From Janthinobacterium sp. CG3 (GTDB taxonomy: Bacteria > Pseudomonadota > Gammaproteobacteria > Burkholderiales > Burkholderiaceae_D): a stretch of 64,000 nt of DNA. The stretch spans positions 223,165 to 287,164 of the forward strand of contig NZ_KB467825.1 in NCBI RefSeq assembly GCF_000344615.1, given 5' to 3'. Each line of letters starts with the position of its first letter. Within the stretch, counting starts at the first letter, position 1. The notes beneath the pieces were generated by a model. That model was not told the DNA's origin, did no database searches, and saw only the letters and a list, made by a program, of their open reading frames with translations. Position numbers and translations under genes: made by a program. This document shows, one piece after another, positions 8,198-17,759 of the stretch.

Positions 8198-8229
8198 CGT
8201 ACATAGCGATGTCGCCACCGCTATGTACG
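8198..8229. promoter_or_regulatory. Candidate operator: 11-bp perfect inverted repeat
   Basis: CGTACATAGCG (8198-8208) and CGCTATGTACG (8219-8229) are perfect inverted repeats with a 10-base spacer. They lie in the divergent gap between the Crp/Fnr-type gene and the GGDEF-EAL gene. There is no T run, so an operator is more likely than a terminator. The centre-to-centre spacing of 21 bp is two helical turns, so a dimer could contact one face. That the neighbouring regulator binds here is inference. Confidence 0.5.
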
Positions 8230-8334
8230 CGAGCGTAGGTATGGGTGGCGGGCGCCGGCCTATAGTCGGCAACAGCTTGATGCCGGTTTGACATTGGTTC
8301 GATCCCGACACGCGCTGATTGCGGGGAGTCACGC

Positions 8335-11193
8335 ATGGACAAACTATTTCGCCGGGTGCGCGTGTCGGTGTCGGTGTCGGCGCTGATCACGCTGGCGGTC
8401 GGGCTGGGCCTGACGGCGCTGCTGTTCGCCTCGGTGCGCAAAGTCGAGTCGCACACCCGCGCGCTGGAGTTCCAGCAGGCCGCCAAACTGCGCAGCAACG
8501 CCGTCGCCGGCGGCCTGGCCGACGCGGTCGAACAACTGACGGTGCTCAACCAACTGTTCCGCAGCGTCGACCCGGTCAGCCGCGAACAATTCCGCAGTTT
8601 CACCGCGCCGCTGCTGCAGCGCTACCCGGAGATCCAGGCGCTCAGCTTCCAGCGCCTGGTACGGCACCAGGACCGCGCCGCCTTCGAGCGCGCGATGCGG
8701 CGCCGCTTCCCCGACTTCCAGATCAACGAACTGGCCGACGGCCGCCTGCGCCGCGCCGGCGTGCGCGACAGCTACAACGTCGTCGACTACCTCGAACCGC
8801 CGGCCGGCAACGTCGCCGCCTTCGGCCTCGACACGGCCGTCGCGCGCGAACAGGGCGAGGCGCGCGAGCGCTCGCGCGCCAGCGGCCGGCCGGCCGCCAC
8901 CGGCCTGCTGTCGCTGGCCCAGCAGCAGGGCTGGCACACCGGCTTCCTGGTGCTGGCCCCGGTCTACCTGCGCGGCGCGCCGCTCGACACGGCCGCCGCG
9001 CGGCGCCGCGCGGTGGTCGGCGAAACCGCCGCCATGTTCCGCGTCGACCGCCTGATCCACACCCTGCTCGGCGCCGGCGGCCTGCTCGACGCCCCCGGGG
9101 TCAGCGTCGACGTCTACGCCGCGGCCGGCGCCGACCGGCGCCAGCTGGCGTTCCGCCACGGCGACGCCGGCGCCGCCGGCGCCGGCTGGCCGCTGCCGCG
9201 CTGGCTCTGGCTGGACCAGGGCGCGCCGCAGGGCACCTCCTTCGACGTCGCCGGCCAACCCTGGTACGTCGAGGTGGCGCGGGCGCCGGCGCATATTACC
9301 GACGGCCGCCACGGCTCGCTGTACGCGCTGCTCGGCGGCATCCTGTCGAGCCTGTTCGCCGCCGCCCACGTCTACACCCTGGTGTCGCGCAACGGCACCA
9401 TCGAGCGCGTCGCCGGCGCGCGCACCGCCGCGCTGCAGTTCGCCAACCTGCGCCTGTCCGAAGACCTCGCCGTACGCGCCAGCAACGAACGCGCGCTGCG
9501 CCTGCGCGAAAAAGCCATCGAGGTATCGGCCAACGCCATCGTCATCTGCGGCGCCGCGGCGCCCGACTACCCGATCGAATACGTCAACCCGGCCTTCGAG
9601 CGCATCACCGGCTACAGCGCCGCCGAGGTGCTCGGGCGCAACATCGAATGTCTGCAGGGGCGCGTGGCGGACCAGCAAAACCTGGAAGAGGTGCGCGCCG
9701 CGCTGCGCGAACGGCGCGAGGGCCACGCGCTGCTGCGCAACTACCGCAAGGACGGCGGCAGTTACTGGAGCGACCTGTTCATCGCCCCGGTGCGCGAAGA
9801 GGGCGGCGACGCCGTCAGCCATTTCGTCGTGGCGCAGTACGACGTCACGGCGGTGATGCGCTTCGAGGCCGAGCTGGAGTTCCAGGCCAAGCACGACACC
9901 CTGACCGGGCTGGCCAACCGCAACTTGCTGCGCGAGCGCCTGGGCCAGGCGATCGCCGCCGCCGAACAGGACGGCAACCCGCTGTGGGTGGTGTTCGTCG
10001 ACCTGGACCGCTTCAAGATTGTCAACGACACCCTCGGCCACGAGGCCGGCGACGCGCTGCTGACAACCCTGGCCGGGCGGCTGCAGGCGGCCACGCGCGA
10101 CGCCGACACCGTGGCGCGCCTGGGCGGCGACGAGTTCGTGCTGGTGCTGCCGCAGTACAGCGACGAGCGCGCCGGCCTGGCGGTGCTCGAACGCATCATG
10201 GACGCGGTGGCCCAGCCGCTGTACCTGGAGCGGCACGAATTTTTCCTCACCTGTAGCATCGGCGTGGCGATCTACCCGGCCGACGGCGCCAGCGCCGAGG
10301 CGCTGACCAAGCACGCCGACATCGCCATGTACCGCGCCAAGGAGCTGGGCCGCAACAACTTCCAGTTTTACACGGCGGCGATGAACCAGCGCACGCTGGA
10401 GCGCCTGAGCCTGGAGGGCGACCTGCGCCACGCGCTCGAACGCGGCGAATTCGAGCTGCACTACCAGCCGCAGCTGGCGTTGCACAGCGGCCGCGTGGTC
10501 GGCATGGAGGCCTTGCTGCGCTGGAACCACCCGCGCCTGGGGCAGATCGCGCCGGGCCTGTTTATCGGCATGGCCGAGGAAATGGGCTTGATCATCCCGA
10601 TCGGCGCCTGGGTCATGCGCACCGCCTGCGCCCAGACCCGCGCCTGGCAACTGGCCGGGCTGGGCGAGCTGCGCGTCGCCGTCAACCTGTCGGCGCGCCA
10701 GTTCACCCAGAAGGGGCTGCTGCAATCGATCGCCGACGTCCTGGGCGAGACCGGGCTGGAGGCGCGCCTGCTCGACCTGGAATTGACCGAAAGCATGGTC
10801 ATGAACGACGTCGACCAGGCCATCGCCATCCTGCGCAACTTGAAGGGCCTGGGGGTGCACGTCGCCATCGACGACTTCGGCACCGGCTACTCCAGCCTGT
10901 CATACCTGCGGCGCTTCCCGATCGACGTGTTGAAGATCGACCAGTCCTTCGTCAACGACATCGCCAACGACGCCGAGGGCGCCGCCATCGTGCTATCGAT
11001 CATTTCGCTGGCGCACAGCCTGCGCCTGAGCGTCGTCGCCGAGGGCGTCGAGACGGCCGAGCAACTGGACTACCTGCGCGCCCACGGCTGCGAGCAGATG
11101 CAGGGCTACTACTTCAGCCGGCCGCTGCCGGCGGCGGCGTTCGAGCAGCTGCTGCGCGAGGGCCGCGGCCTGCCCAGCCTGGCCTGCGCCTGA
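8335..11193 (+). CDS. CHASE-PAS-GGDEF-EAL cyclic-di-GMP turnover protein
   Basis: The 952-residue membrane protein has one N-terminal membrane segment (about 12-33), a periplasmic CHASE-type sensor (about 40-310), a second membrane segment (about 318-340) and a PAS domain (about 395-510). A GGDEF domain has an intact active site (RLGGDEFVL, near 595-602), and an EAL domain has an intact signature (GMEALLRW, near 722). Further EAL residues are present: NLSARQF, ELTESM, IDDFGTGYSSL and VAEGVET. Both diguanylate cyclase and phosphodiesterase activity are therefore possible; which dominates cannot be told. It responds to an unknown periplasmic ligand and probably to a PAS signal. The gene stands alone, divergent from the Crp/Fnr regulator. 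Confidence 0.93.
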   Translation: MDKLFRRVRVSVSVSALITLAVGLGLTALLFASVRKVESHTRALEFQQAAKLRSNAVAGGLADAVEQLTVLNQLFRSVDPVSREQFRSFTAPLLQRYPEIQALSFQRLVRHQDRAAFERAMRRRFPDFQINELADGRLRRAGVRDSYNVVDYLEPPAGNVAAFGLDTAVAREQGEARERSRASGRPAATGLLSLAQQQGWHTGFLVLAPVYLRGAPLDTAAARRRAVVGETAAMFRVDRLIHTLLGAGGLLDAPGVSVDVYAAAGADRRQLAFRHGDAGAAGAGWPLPRWLWLDQGAPQGTSFDVAGQPWYVEVARAPAHITDGRHGSLYALLGGILSSLFAAAHVYTLVSRNGTIERVAGARTAALQFANLRLSEDLAVRASNERALRLREKAIEVSANAIVICGAAAPDYPIEYVNPAFERITGYSAAEVLGRNIECLQGRVADQQNLEEVRAALRERREGHALLRNYRKDGGSYWSDLFIAPVREEGGDAVSHFVVAQYDVTAVMRFEAELEFQAKHDTLTGLANRNLLRERLGQAIAAAEQDGNPLWVVFVDLDRFKIVNDTLGHEAGDALLTTLAGRLQAATRDADTVARLGGDEFVLVLPQYSDERAGLAVLERIMDAVAQPLYLERHEFFLTCSIGVAIYPADGASAEALTKHADIAMYRAKELGRNNFQFYTAAMNQRTLERLSLEGDLRHALERGEFELHYQPQLALHSGRVVGMEALLRWNHPRLGQIAPGLFIGMAEEMGLIIPIGAWVMRTACAQTRAWQLAGLGELRVAVNLSARQFTQKGLLQSIADVLGETGLEARLLDLELTESMVMNDVDQAIAILRNLKGLGVHVAIDDFGTGYSSLSYLRRFPIDVLKIDQSFVNDIANDAEGAAIVLSIISLAHSLRLSVVAEGVETAEQLDYLRAHGCEQMQGYYFSRPLPAAAFEQLLREGRGLPSLACA

Positions 11194-11248
11194 GCGGGCG
11201 GGCCGACGGGTGACGCCGGGCCGGCTAACCCGACCGATGGCCTTGGAC

Positions 11249-12298
11249 TTACTCGTCGAGGAAACGCTGCAACACGCCGGCGGAGCCGAAGGCGGCGCGC
11301 CGCAGCCGGTCGTTGACGCCCAGCCAGTCCGGGCCGGACGGCGGCGCCTCGACCAAAATCAGCTCGGCGCCGACGTGGTCCATCGTGCGCAGCGAGGCGT
11401 ACAAGGCGTGCGCGTAGCCGTCCGGCGTCTCCGGCAGGCGCACGCTGGCGCTGGCCGGCGGCAAGTCGGAGTAATGGATCAACGCGACGCGGTGGCCGGC
11501 GTTGAGCAAGCGGTTGAGCGTGCAGGCAAGCTCGTCGCCGCTGTGCATCGCCACCGGCGTGCGCGGCGCGTAGTGCGCGTCCAGCGTGCCGGAGGCGCGC
11601 GGCGCGGCCGCGTCCGGCGCGGCCGGCAACTGGCCGATGACGGCGCCGATCTGCTCGGCGCTGATGTGGCCGGGCCGCAACAGCACCGGGCCGTGCGTGG
11701 CCAGGCGCGACAGGTCGACGATGGTCGACTCGATGCCGACCTGGCTCTGGCCGCCGTCGAGCACCTCGCCGATGAAGTCGCTGTCGCATTCGGCGTCGAA
11801 CTCGTCGCGCACGTGCGCCGCCGTGGTCGGGCTGACGTTGCCGAACTTGTTGGCCGACGGCGCCGCGACGCCGCCCTTGCCGCCCTTGAAGGCGCGCAAC
11901 AAGGCGATCGCCACCGGGTGCGACGGGCAGCGCAGGCCGACCGTGTCCTGGCCGCCGGAGACGGCGTCGGGGATGCGCGCGGCGCGTTTCAGGATCAAGG
12001 TCAGCGGGCCGGGCCAGAAGGCCGCCGCCAGTTGCCGGGCCTGCTCGGGAATGTCGTCGGACCAGTAGTCGAGATCGGCGCCGGGCGCCAGATGGACGAT
12101 CACCGGATGGTCGAGCGGACGGCCCTTGGCCTGGTAAATGCGGGCCACGGCGGCCGGGTTTTCGGCGTCCGCGCCCAGACCGTAGACGGTTTCGGTGGGA
12201 AAAGCGACCAGGCCGCCCTGCTCCAGGATCGCCGCCGCCGTGGCGATGGCAGTGCTGTCCTGGCCAGCGTCAGCTGGACCCATAGCCGGCTGCTTCAC
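11249..12298 (-). CDS. tsaC: Threonylcarbamoyl-AMP synthase, long Sua5 type
   Basis: The protein makes L-threonylcarbamoyladenylate from threonine, bicarbonate and ATP, for the t6A37 modification of ANN-decoding tRNAs. Residues 15-205 form the YrdC domain, with the PTETVYGLG start, KGR (KGRPLDHP) and the SxN motif (APSANKFG). The rest, to residue 349, is the Sua5 C-terminal domain, so this is the long Sua5 form rather than short TsaC. The GTG start at 12298 overlaps the purK stop (GTGA), which suggests translational coupling; the next ATG lies five codons inside. It is the last gene of the purCEK run. Confidence 0.93.
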   Translation of the reverse strand: MKQPAMGPADAGQDSTAIATAAAILEQGGLVAFPTETVYGLGADAENPAAVARIYQAKGRPLDHPVIVHLAPGADLDYWSDDIPEQARQLAAAFWPGPLTLILKRAARIPDAVSGGQDTVGLRCPSHPVAIALLRAFKGGKGGVAAPSANKFGNVSPTTAAHVRDEFDAECDSDFIGEVLDGGQSQVGIESTIVDLSRLATHGPVLLRPGHISAEQIGAVIGQLPAAPDAAAPRASGTLDAHYAPRTPVAMHSGDELACTLNRLLNAGHRVALIHYSDLPPASASVRLPETPDGYAHALYASLRTMDHVGAELILVEAPPSGPDWLGVNDRLRRAAFGSAGVLQRFLDE

Positions 12299-13533
12299 GC
12301 TGCCGCCTTGTCAATCGCAAGGATGGCGCAGGCGGCGTCGAGCTGCTGCTGCGCTTGCGCCAGCGTCGGCGCAATAAAGGTCAGGTGACCCATCTTGCGG
12401 GCGCGCCGCGGATCATCCTTGCCGTACAGGTGCAGGCAGGCGCCCGGCAGCGCCAGCACCTGGTCCCAGGCCGGTTCGCGCGTCGCGTCGGAGTCGTCGC
12501 TGAACCAGACGTCGCCGAGGATGTTGAGCATCACGGCCGGTGAATGCTGGCGCACGTCGCCCAGCGGCAGGCGCGCCATCGCGCGCACCTGCTGCGCGAA
12601 CTGGCTGGTGACGCAGGCATCCATCGTGTAGTGGCCGCTGTTGTGCGGCCGCGGCGCCATCTCGTTGACGACCAGGCTGCCGTCGCTGAGCACGAAGAAT
12701 TCAATGCACAGCACGCCGACATAGCCCAGCTCGGCAACGATGGCTTGCGCCGCCTGCTGCGCCATCTTGGCGCTGGCGGCGCAGACGTTCGGCCCCGGCA
12801 CGGTGGTGGTAAACAGGATACCGTCGCGGTGCACGTTCTCGGCGATCGGATAGACCACCGATTCGCCGTCGGCGCCACGGGCGGTCAGTACCGAAACCTC
12901 GTAGGCCAGCGGCAGCATCTTCTCCAGCAGGCAAGTCACGCCGTCCATGCTGTCGAAGGCGGCGCGCACGTCGTCGCGGCTGCGCACGCGCAACTGGCCC
13001 TTGCCGTCGTAGCCCAGGCGCACGGTTTTCAGGATGCCAGGCAGCAGCTCGTCGCCGATGGCGGCGATGTCTTCGTGCGAGGCAATCACCTTGTGCGGTG
13101 CCGGCATCACGCCCGACCTGGGCGCGCAATCGACGAAGAAGCGTTTTTCGGCGATGCGGTCCTGCGCCACCGACACGCCATGCGCGTTGGGCGCGACAAA
13201 CACCTGCTGCGCCAGGCGCGACAGGCTGTCAGCCGGCACGTTCTCAAATTCGGTGGTGACGGCCAGGCATTGCGCGGCCAGCGCGTCGAGGCCGGCGGCA
13301 TCGCTGTAGCCGGCCTTGACCAGGCGCTGCGCGACCTGGCCAGCCGGACAGTCATCGGCCGGCTCCAGCACGGCCACCTGATAACCCATGCCTTGGGCGG
13401 CCTGGGCGAACATGCGGCCGAGCTGGCCGCCGCCCATCACGCCCAGCCAGGCGGGCGGATTGGCGCCAGGCAGCAGGGGAGGCAACTGCGCTGGCAACTG
13501 CGGGGAAAGCTGAGGTGAAAGCGGATTACTCAT
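12295..13533 (-). CDS. purK: 5-(carboxyamino)imidazole ribonucleotide synthase
   Basis: An ATP-grasp enzyme of purine synthesis that carboxylates AIR to N5-CAIR using ATP and bicarbonate. The 412 residues contain the N-terminal Rossmann part (GVMGGGQLGRMF), the ATP-grasp body (GYDGKGQ; VNEMAPRPHNSGHYT) and the C-terminal hybrid motif. It is longer than usual because of about 28 Pro/Leu/Gln-rich N-terminal residues (SPQLSPQLPAQLPP). The ATG at 13533 overlaps the purE stop (TAATG), which supports the long start. It works with PurE, encoded just upstream. Confidence 0.95.
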   Translation of the reverse strand: MSNPLSPQLSPQLPAQLPPLLPGANPPAWLGVMGGGQLGRMFAQAAQGMGYQVAVLEPADDCPAGQVAQRLVKAGYSDAAGLDALAAQCLAVTTEFENVPADSLSRLAQQVFVAPNAHGVSVAQDRIAEKRFFVDCAPRSGVMPAPHKVIASHEDIAAIGDELLPGILKTVRLGYDGKGQLRVRSRDDVRAAFDSMDGVTCLLEKMLPLAYEVSVLTARGADGESVVYPIAENVHRDGILFTTTVPGPNVCAASAKMAQQAAQAIVAELGYVGVLCIEFFVLSDGSLVVNEMAPRPHNSGHYTMDACVTSQFAQQVRAMARLPLGDVRQHSPAVMLNILGDVWFSDDSDATREPAWDQVLALPGACLHLYGKDDPRRARKMGHLTFIAPTLAQAQQQLDAACAILAIDKAAA

Positions 13534-14045
13534 TATGCAAGCGCTAAGATCATGGCCTTGGCGGCATCGGTTTGGCTCTGGCGGAATGCTTCGAGCTGGT
13601 CGGCCAGCACGGCGTCGGTGGTGGCGAGGATGGCCACCGCCGTCAGCGCGGCGTTGGCGGCGCCGGCTTCGCCAATGGCGAAGGTGGCCACCGGCACGCC
13701 CTTGGGCATCTGCACGATGGACAGCAGCGAATCCTCGCCGCGCAGATACTTCGACGGCACCGGCACGCCCAGCACAGGCACGATGGTCATCGCGGCCACC
13801 ATGCCAGGCAGGTGGGCGGCGCCGCCTGCGCCGGCGATGATGGCGCGCAGGCCGCGCGCGCGCGCGCTCTTGGCATAAGCGTACATCTCGTCGGGCATGC
13901 GGTGCGCCGAAATCACTTGCGCTTCAAACGGTACGCCGAACTGCTTGAGGATGGCGACCGCGTTCTGCATCACGTCCCAGTCCGAAGACGAACCCATGAT
14001 GACGCCGACCAGCGGCATATTGTGCAACTGCTTTTGCTCGCTCAT
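13533..14045 (-). CDS. purE: N5-CAIR mutase (class I PurE)
   Basis: This 170-residue enzyme converts N5-CAIR made by PurK into CAIR, the PurC substrate. It shows the family's glycine/serine-rich phosphate loop (VGVIMGSSSDWDVM), the active-site His segment (ISAHRMPDEM) and the GAGGAAHLPGM stretch. Its length is normal for class I PurE octamers. It lies one base after purC and overlaps purK, so purC-purE-purK form one translational unit encoding three consecutive functions. Confidence 0.96.
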   Translation of the reverse strand: MSEQKQLHNMPLVGVIMGSSSDWDVMQNAVAILKQFGVPFEAQVISAHRMPDEMYAYAKSARARGLRAIIAGAGGAAHLPGMVAAMTIVPVLGVPVPSKYLRGEDSLLSIVQMPKGVPVATFAIGEAGAANAALTAVAILATTDAVLADQLEAFRQSQTDAAKAMILALA

Positions 14046-14046
14046 A

Positions 14047-14940
14047 TCAGGCCTTCAGCTTCTGGCCGGTCAGGCGCTCGATGGCTTCGAAATACTTGGC
14101 CTGGGTCTTGTCGATGACGTCGGCAGGCAGCGCCGGCGCCGGCGCGGTTTTGCCCCAGCTCAGGGTTTCCAGATAGTCGCGCACGAACTGCTTGTCGAAG
14201 GACGGTGGCGACATGCCAGGCTGGTAGGAGTCCGCCGGCCAGAAACGCGAAGAGTCGGCGGTCAGCACTTCGTCCATCAGGTGCATGACGCCGTTCTCGT
14301 CCAGGCCGAACTCAAATTTGGTGTCGGCGATGATGATGCCGCGCGTGGCCGCGTACTCGGAGGCGGCCTGGTACAGGGCGATGCTGACGTCGCGCATCTT
14401 GGCGGCCAGTTCGGCGCCGATGCGGTTTTCCATGTCGGCAAAGCTGATGTTCTCGTCGTGCTCGCCCAGGTCGGCCTTGGCGGCCGGGGTGAACAGCGGC
14501 TCAGGCAGTTTTTGCGCCTGCTGCAAACCGGGCGCCAGCGTAATGCCGCAGACGCTGCCGGTGTCCAGGTAGTCCTTCCAGCCCGAACCGATGAGGTAGC
14601 CGCGCACCACCGCCTCGACCATGATAGGCTTCAGGCGCTTGGCGACCACGGCACGGCCCTTGACCTGCTCTACTTCGTCGGCGGCCACCACGGATTCCGG
14701 CGCCACGCCGGTCAGGTGGTTCGGCACGATGTGGCCGAGCTTGTCGAACCAGAAGTCGCTCATCTGGTTCAAGACCATGCCTTTGCCGGGGATAGGCTCG
14801 TTCATGACGACGTCGAACGCCGACAGGCGGTCGGTGGTGACGATCAGGATCTTGTCCTCGCCAACGGCGTAGTTGTCGCGGACTTTGCCATGGCCAAGGA
14901 GTGGCAGGGACGTAATAGAGGTTTGGTAAAGGCTGTTCAT
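14047..14940 (-). CDS. purC: SAICAR synthetase
   Basis: The protein condenses CAIR with aspartate, using ATP, in de novo purine synthesis. The 297 residues carry the family signatures LPLLGHGKVRDNY near the start and YLIGSGWKDY in the middle, plus the ATP-binding IVTTDRLSAFD. It is the first gene of purCEK. The fba gene ends 120 bases farther down the map and reads in the same direction into this region; the 120-bp gap (14941-15060) holds no obvious terminator, so readthrough from fba is possible. Confidence 0.96.
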   Translation of the reverse strand: MNSLYQTSITSLPLLGHGKVRDNYAVGEDKILIVTTDRLSAFDVVMNEPIPGKGMVLNQMSDFWFDKLGHIVPNHLTGVAPESVVAADEVEQVKGRAVVAKRLKPIMVEAVVRGYLIGSGWKDYLDTGSVCGITLAPGLQQAQKLPEPLFTPAAKADLGEHDENISFADMENRIGAELAAKMRDVSIALYQAASEYAATRGIIIADTKFEFGLDENGVMHLMDEVLTADSSRFWPADSYQPGMSPPSFDKQFVRDYLETLSWGKTAPAPALPADVIDKTQAKYFEAIERLTGQKLKA

Positions 14941-15060
14941 AGCGGGAGGTAAATAGACTAGCGGTATAGAAAAGCGAAAACCGGCGCAGGGAAAACCTTG
15001 CTAGCCGGTCAAGAGATTTGGACTGATTTTTGTGGGAATCAGTCCATTCCAAACAGAATT

Positions 15061-16125
15061 CTACTTCACAATCTGGGACAACTCACCCGACTTGTAACGC
15101 TCGGCCATCTTGTCCATCGGGATGACCTTGATCTTGGCGGCCTGGCCTTCGCAGCCGAACGACAGGAAGCGCGCCTTGCAGACCAGGGTAGCGGCTTCGC
15201 GGGCTGGCTTCAAGAAGTCGCGCGGATCGAATTTGGACGGGTTCTCGTACATGTACTTGCGCACCGCGGCCGTCATCGCCAGGCGGATGTCGGTGTCGAT
15301 GTTGATCTTGCGCACGCCGTGGCGGATGCCTTCCTGGATTTCCTCGACCGGCACGCCGTAGGTTTCCTTCATGTCGCCGCCGAATTCGCGGATGATCGCC
15401 AGCAGCTCTTGCGGCACCGACGAGGAACCGTGCATGACCAGATGGGTGTTCGGGATGCGCGCGTGGATTTCCTTGATGCGGTCGATCGCCAGGATGTCGC
15501 CGGTAGGCTGGCGCGAGAACTTGTAGGCGCCGTGCGAGGTACCGATGGCGATCGCCAGGGCGTCGCACTGGGTGCGGGCGACGAAGTCGGCCGCTTGCGC
15601 GACGTCGGTCAGCAATTGCTCGCGGGTCATCGCGCCGTCGGCGCCGTGGCCGTCTTCCTTGTCGCCCATCATGGTTTCCAGCGAACCGAGCACGCCCAGT
15701 TCGGCTTCCACGGTGACGCCGATGGCGTGCGAGAACTTGACCACTTCGCGCGACACTTCCACGTTGTAGTCGTACGAGGCGACGCTCTTGCCGTCCGCTT
15801 CCAGCGAGCCGTCCATCATCACCGAGGTGAAGCCGGAGCGGATCGCGCCCATGCACACCGCCGGCGACTGGCCGTGGTCCTGGTGCATGACGACCGGAAT
15901 GTGCGGATACGCTTCGACGGCGGCGTCGATCAGGTGGCGCAGGAAGGCCTCGCCGGCGTATTTGCGGGCGCCGGCCGAAGCCTGCATGATGACCGGGCTG
16001 CCGACGGCGTCGGCGGCGGCCATGATGGCTTGCACTTGTTCAAGGTTGTTGACGTTGAAGGCGGGCAGGCCGTAGCCGTGTTCGGCGGCGTGGTCCAGCA
16101 GTTGACGCATCGATACGAGAGACAT
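15061..16125 (-). CDS. fba: Class II fructose-bisphosphate aldolase
   Basis: A zinc-dependent aldolase that interconverts fructose 1,6-bisphosphate with DHAP and glyceraldehyde 3-phosphate. The 354 residues have both class II signatures: VVMHQDHGQS with the zinc histidines, and VEAELGVLGSLE. MHGSSSVP, the KINIDTDIR stretch and the length all fit the Calvin-type subgroup of betaproteobacteria. I chose the ATG at 16125 (MSLVSMRQ) because GGAG lies about seven bases upstream; a longer frame reaches 16164 without support. It follows pyk by 83 bases on the same strand. Confidence 0.96.
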   Translation of the reverse strand: MSLVSMRQLLDHAAEHGYGLPAFNVNNLEQVQAIMAAADAVGSPVIMQASAGARKYAGEAFLRHLIDAAVEAYPHIPVVMHQDHGQSPAVCMGAIRSGFTSVMMDGSLEADGKSVASYDYNVEVSREVVKFSHAIGVTVEAELGVLGSLETMMGDKEDGHGADGAMTREQLLTDVAQAADFVARTQCDALAIAIGTSHGAYKFSRQPTGDILAIDRIKEIHARIPNTHLVMHGSSSVPQELLAIIREFGGDMKETYGVPVEEIQEGIRHGVRKINIDTDIRLAMTAAVRKYMYENPSKFDPRDFLKPAREAATLVCKARFLSFGCEGQAAKIKVIPMDKMAERYKSGELSQIVK

Positions 16126-16208
16126 GGTAATACTCCAAACAATAGAAAAACCTGGGGGCGGCAAGCGCGGCCGGGACGGGCCGCCGCTTGCCGGCTGTTA
16201 TTCATTCT

Positions 16209-17657
16209 TTATTCAAATTCGCCGACTTTGACGATCTTCAAGGCGTTGGTGCCGCCGACCTGGCCCATCGGTTCGCCCCAGGTGACGACTATCATGTCCC
16301 CTTTTTTGACGATGCCGTTGGCGACCATCAAATCCTCGGCTTGTTTCAGCACGGCGGCGGTGTCGTCCTTCTGCAGCAGATGGTAGGCGCGCACGTTGCG
16401 GTACAGGCTGGCCTTGCGCAGCGTGGCGATGCTCGGCGTGAGGGCGAAGATCGGCGTGTCGATGCTGTGGCGGCTCATCCACAGCGCGGTCGAGCCGGAC
16501 TCGGTCAGGGCGACGATGGCCTTGACGCGCAGGTGGTGCGCCGTAAACAGCGCGCCGTAGGCGATCGACTGGTCGATGCGGGTGAAGCGCACGTTGAGGA
16601 AGTCGGCGTCGAGCTTGTTGTATTCGGATTGTTCGGCCTCGACGCAGATCGCCGCCATCATCTCGACGGTTTCGATCGGGTACTTGCCGGAGGCGGTCTC
16701 GGCCGAGGTCATCACGGCGTCGGTGCCGTCCAGCACCGCGTTGGCGACGTCGGACACCTCGGCGCGGGTCGGCACGGCGTTGACGATCATCGATTCCATC
16801 ATCTGCGTGGCGGTGATGGCCAGCTTGTTGGAGGCGCGCGCCATCTTGATCATGCGCTTTTGCAGCGCCGGCACCGCCGCGTTGCCCACTTCCACGGCCA
16901 GGTCGCCGCGCGCCACCATGATGCCGTCGGAGGCGTCTAGGATTTCCTGCAACACCGGAATGGCTTCGGCGCGCTCGATCTTGGCGATCATCATCGGCTT
17001 GTGGTGGTATGGCTCGCCGGCGATATTGGCCAGCTGGCGCGCCATTTCCATGTCGGTGGCGCTTTTCGGGAACGAGATCGCCAGGTAGTCGGCCTGGAAG
17101 CTCATCGCCGTCTTGATGTCTTCCATGTCCTTGGCCGTCAGCGCCGGCGCGGTCAGGCCGCCGCCGTGGCGGTTGATGCCCTTGTTGTTGGACAACTCGC
17201 CGCCGACCTTGACGGTGGTCATGATTTCGCTGCCGACGATCTTGTCGACCACCAGCACGATCAAGCCGTCGTTGAGCAGCAGCACGTCGCCGTTGTGCAA
17301 GTCGCGCGGCAACGCCTTGTAGTCGAGGCCGACGCGCTCCTGGTTGCCCAGTTCGCCGTTCTCGCCCCATTTGGCGTCGAGGATGAACTTGTCGCCGTTT
17401 TCCAGCTGGATCTTGCCCTGCTCAAACTTGCCGACGCGGATCTTCGGACCCTGCATGTCGGCCATGATGGCCACTTCGCGGCCGCATTCGGCGGCGGCCT
17501 GGCGCACCAGCGCGGCGCGCTCGATATGGTCTTGCGCCTTGCCGTGCGAGAAGTTCAAGCGCACCACGTCGACGCCCGCCCGTATCATGCGGATCAGAAT
17601 GCCCAGATCGGTGGATGCGGGGCCGATGGTTGCAACGATTTTGGTACCGCGGGACAT
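16209..17657 (-). CDS. pyk: Pyruvate kinase
   Basis: This enzyme makes pyruvate and ATP from phosphoenolpyruvate. The 482 residues begin MSRGTKIVATIGPAS, a near-universal start for the family. They include AKIERAEA with the catalytic region, the metal-binding MVARGDLAVEVG, and the C-terminal regulatory domain ending near GDMIVVTWGEPMG. AAGGAAT just upstream of ATG 17657 decides the start; a longer frame to 17747 runs through intergenic sequence. The gene lies between pgk and fba, all on the minus strand. Confidence 0.96.
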   Translation of the reverse strand: MSRGTKIVATIGPASTDLGILIRMIRAGVDVVRLNFSHGKAQDHIERAALVRQAAAECGREVAIMADMQGPKIRVGKFEQGKIQLENGDKFILDAKWGENGELGNQERVGLDYKALPRDLHNGDVLLLNDGLIVLVVDKIVGSEIMTTVKVGGELSNNKGINRHGGGLTAPALTAKDMEDIKTAMSFQADYLAISFPKSATDMEMARQLANIAGEPYHHKPMMIAKIERAEAIPVLQEILDASDGIMVARGDLAVEVGNAAVPALQKRMIKMARASNKLAITATQMMESMIVNAVPTRAEVSDVANAVLDGTDAVMTSAETASGKYPIETVEMMAAICVEAEQSEYNKLDADFLNVRFTRIDQSIAYGALFTAHHLRVKAIVALTESGSTALWMSRHSIDTPIFALTPSIATLRKASLYRNVRAYHLLQKDDTAAVLKQAEDLMVANGIVKKGDMIVVTWGEPMGQVGGTNALKIVKVGEFE

Positions 17658-17759
17658 AGGATTCCTTGTGCGTGGATTGCGACGACGGCCCCGGAGGGCA
17701 AGGTAAAAAAGCGCAGCGTCCAAGTGCACGTGCGCCGGTGTTGACAATATGTAAACCAG

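Noticed and set aside
8344..10860. Long minus-strand open frame (838 residues) opposite the GGDEF-EAL gene
   Set aside because: Same antisense artefact; the plus strand has intact CHASE, PAS, GGDEF and EAL motifs.
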